A stretch of DNA of 64,000 nt from Palsa-147 sp963771905 (GTDB taxonomy: Bacteria > Acidobacteriota > Terriglobia > Acidiferrales > UBA7541). The notes below the pieces were generated by a model. That model ran no database searches. It saw nothing but the letters and a program-made list of their open reading frames with translations, and was not told where the DNA came from. A program made the translations under genes and the position numbers. This document shows, piece by piece, positions 63,060-64,000 of this stretch. The stretch lies in assembly GCA_963771905.1 (NCBI GenBank), contig CAVYVI010000004.1, positions 257,574-321,573 of the forward strand, given 5' to 3'. The stretch's first letter is position 1; every line of letters begins with the position of its first letter.

Positions 63060-64000
63060 TTGAACCTACTCAATCACAAGTTTGAACTCGCAGCACGACC
63101 CGTTGGCCTGTGTAAACGGAGCGACTGGACCTTCAAGGAAGAAGCGGTTCGCGAGCCCGGCGATGGCGAGCTTCTCGTCAAAAACATCTACATTTCTCTC
63201 GACCCCGCTATGCGCGGCTGGATGAACGCGGGACGGTCCTACATACCGCCGGTCGGGATCGGCGAAGTGATGCGCGCGCTGGCGCTCGGCGAGGTCCTCG
63301 CGTCCAGGAATTCTAAATTCGCTGCCGGCGACTACGTATACGGCCCTCTTGGTGTTCAACGGTTCGCTATAACGAGCGGCGCCGGGCTCGTGAAGGTGGA
63401 CCCTTCGGCGGCGCCTCTGCCCGTGTATCTCAGCACTCTCGGGATGCCCGGCCTCACCGCGTACTTTGGCCTGCTCGACATCGGTCGTCCGCAACCAGGC
63501 GAGACGGTCGTAGTTTCAGGAGCCGCAGGAGCAGTGGGGGCAGTGGTCGGGCAGATCGCTAAGATCAAGGGGTGTCGCGTCGTGGGAATTGCCGGAGGTG
63601 CGGAGAAATGCGGTTACATCAAAGATCTCGGCTTCGACGCCTCCATCGATTACAAGTCCGAAAACGTCATCAAGGCGCTGCAACCACTTTGCTCGAAAGG
63701 CGTCGACATTTATTTCGATAACGTGGGCGGCGACATTCTCGAAGCGGCGCTTGCTCTGCTGGCGCGCGGCGGCCGCATCGCCATTTGCGGCGCCATCTCG
63801 CAGTACAACAACACTACGCCAGTCAAGGGGCCGTCGAACTACCTCTCGCTGCTCGTGAACCACGGCACCATGACCGGCTTCGTGGTCACGGATTACGCCA
63901 GCCGCTATGGAGAAGCTCTGCGTGAAATGGCCGCGTGGATGGCCACCGGCAAACTCAAATCGCGTGAGCACATCGTCGAAGGCCTCGAAAAATTTCCCGA
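63060..64000 (+). CDS. NADP-dependent reductase, CurA-like (cut by window edge)
   Basis: At least 313 residues from a TTG at 63060 with GGAG seven bases upstream; no stop before the window edge. Medium-chain dehydrogenase/reductase without zinc: YISLDPAMRGWMNAGRSYIP, DYVYGPLGVQ, GMPGLTAYFGLLDIG and the cofactor loop VVSGAAGAVGAVVGQIAK match the CurA/leukotriene B4 dehydrogenase-like group. GVDIYFDNVGGDILEAAL and RGGRIAICGAISQYN are further family marks. These enzymes reduce alpha,beta-unsaturated ketones and aldehydes with NADPH. A start at TTG is inferred from alignment with the family N-terminus. Confidence 0.88.
   Translation, partial: MNLLNHKFELAARPVGLCKRSDWTFKEEAVREPGDGELLVKNIYISLDPAMRGWMNAGRSYIPPVGIGEVMRALALGEVLASRNSKFAAGDYVYGPLGVQRFAITSGAGLVKVDPSAAPLPVYLSTLGMPGLTAYFGLLDIGRPQPGETVVVSGAAGAVGAVVGQIAKIKGCRVVGIAGGAEKCGYIKDLGFDASIDYKSENVIKALQPLCSKGVDIYFDNVGGDILEAALALLARGGRIAICGAISQYNNTTPVKGPSNYLSLLVNHGTMTGFVVTDYASRYGEALREMAAWMATGKLKSREHIVEGLEKFP

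Overview
The window is high-GC, densely coded DNA. It carries large Ser/Thr kinases with TPR tails, BNR-repeat secreted proteins, a GH63-like glucosidase, hopanoid-modification genes and a TonB-type protein. This mix fits a soil Acidobacteriota genome (Terriglobia-like). That placement is inferred from gene content only; no rRNA or species marker beyond a partial ileS is present.

Layout. 1-449 holds the start of ileS (minus). 632-6834 (plus) carries a TonB-like protein, a large secreted BNR/sortilin-like protein, a secreted unknown and a VOC-like protein. 6855-9515 is a GH63/MGH1-type glucosidase. 9774-14840 pairs a polytopic GT-C-like membrane protein with a minus-strand set for a nucleotide-activated heptose: HAD phosphatase, GmhA, HddA and HddC. 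14936-16153 is an MFS exporter. 16417-19711 is a Ser/Thr kinase-TPR receptor followed closely by a small protein of unknown function, then a dienelactone hydrolase.

20.7-31.3 kb is an accessory, mobile-element-scarred stretch. It has two copies of a 90-bp intergenic repeat, an IS3-type transposase tail present twice, and three copies of a roughly 200-bp repeat. One of those copies is split by a well-delimited 1425-bp IS110/IS1111-type element. Embedded cargo is a SpoIIE-type phosphatase, an SDR oxidoreductase, a DHFR-like reductase and a three-gene histidine kinase/receiver operon.

31.3-43.7 kb carries a frameshifted second kinase-TPR gene, a site-2 protease with CBS domains, a VOC protein, an encapsulin nanocompartment with its DyP peroxidase cargo, a cytidylate-kinase-like protein and a TolC-HlyD-DHA2 tripartite efflux operon. 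tRNA-Gln(CTG) follows at 44.0 kb. 44.1-47.6 kb is a hopanoid head-group operon (hpnJ, two half-size EamA transporters, hpnI) ending in a clear intrinsic terminator. 47.7-50.3 kb is a MacB-like permease coupled to a TolC protein, with no ATPase in view. After tRNA-Ala(GGC) come secreted alpha/beta hydrolases, a PagL-like outer-membrane lipid A deacylase candidate, a beta-CASP metallo-beta-lactamase nuclease, an aminotransferase coupled to a lytic transglycosylase, an amidohydrolase and a truncated CurA-like NADP-dependent reductase at the right edge.

The standout systems are the encapsulin/DyP pair, the IS1111-type element with its candidate guide-RNA end, and the hpnJ-EamA-EamA-hpnI operon. 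No wholly new system could be demonstrated from sequence alone.
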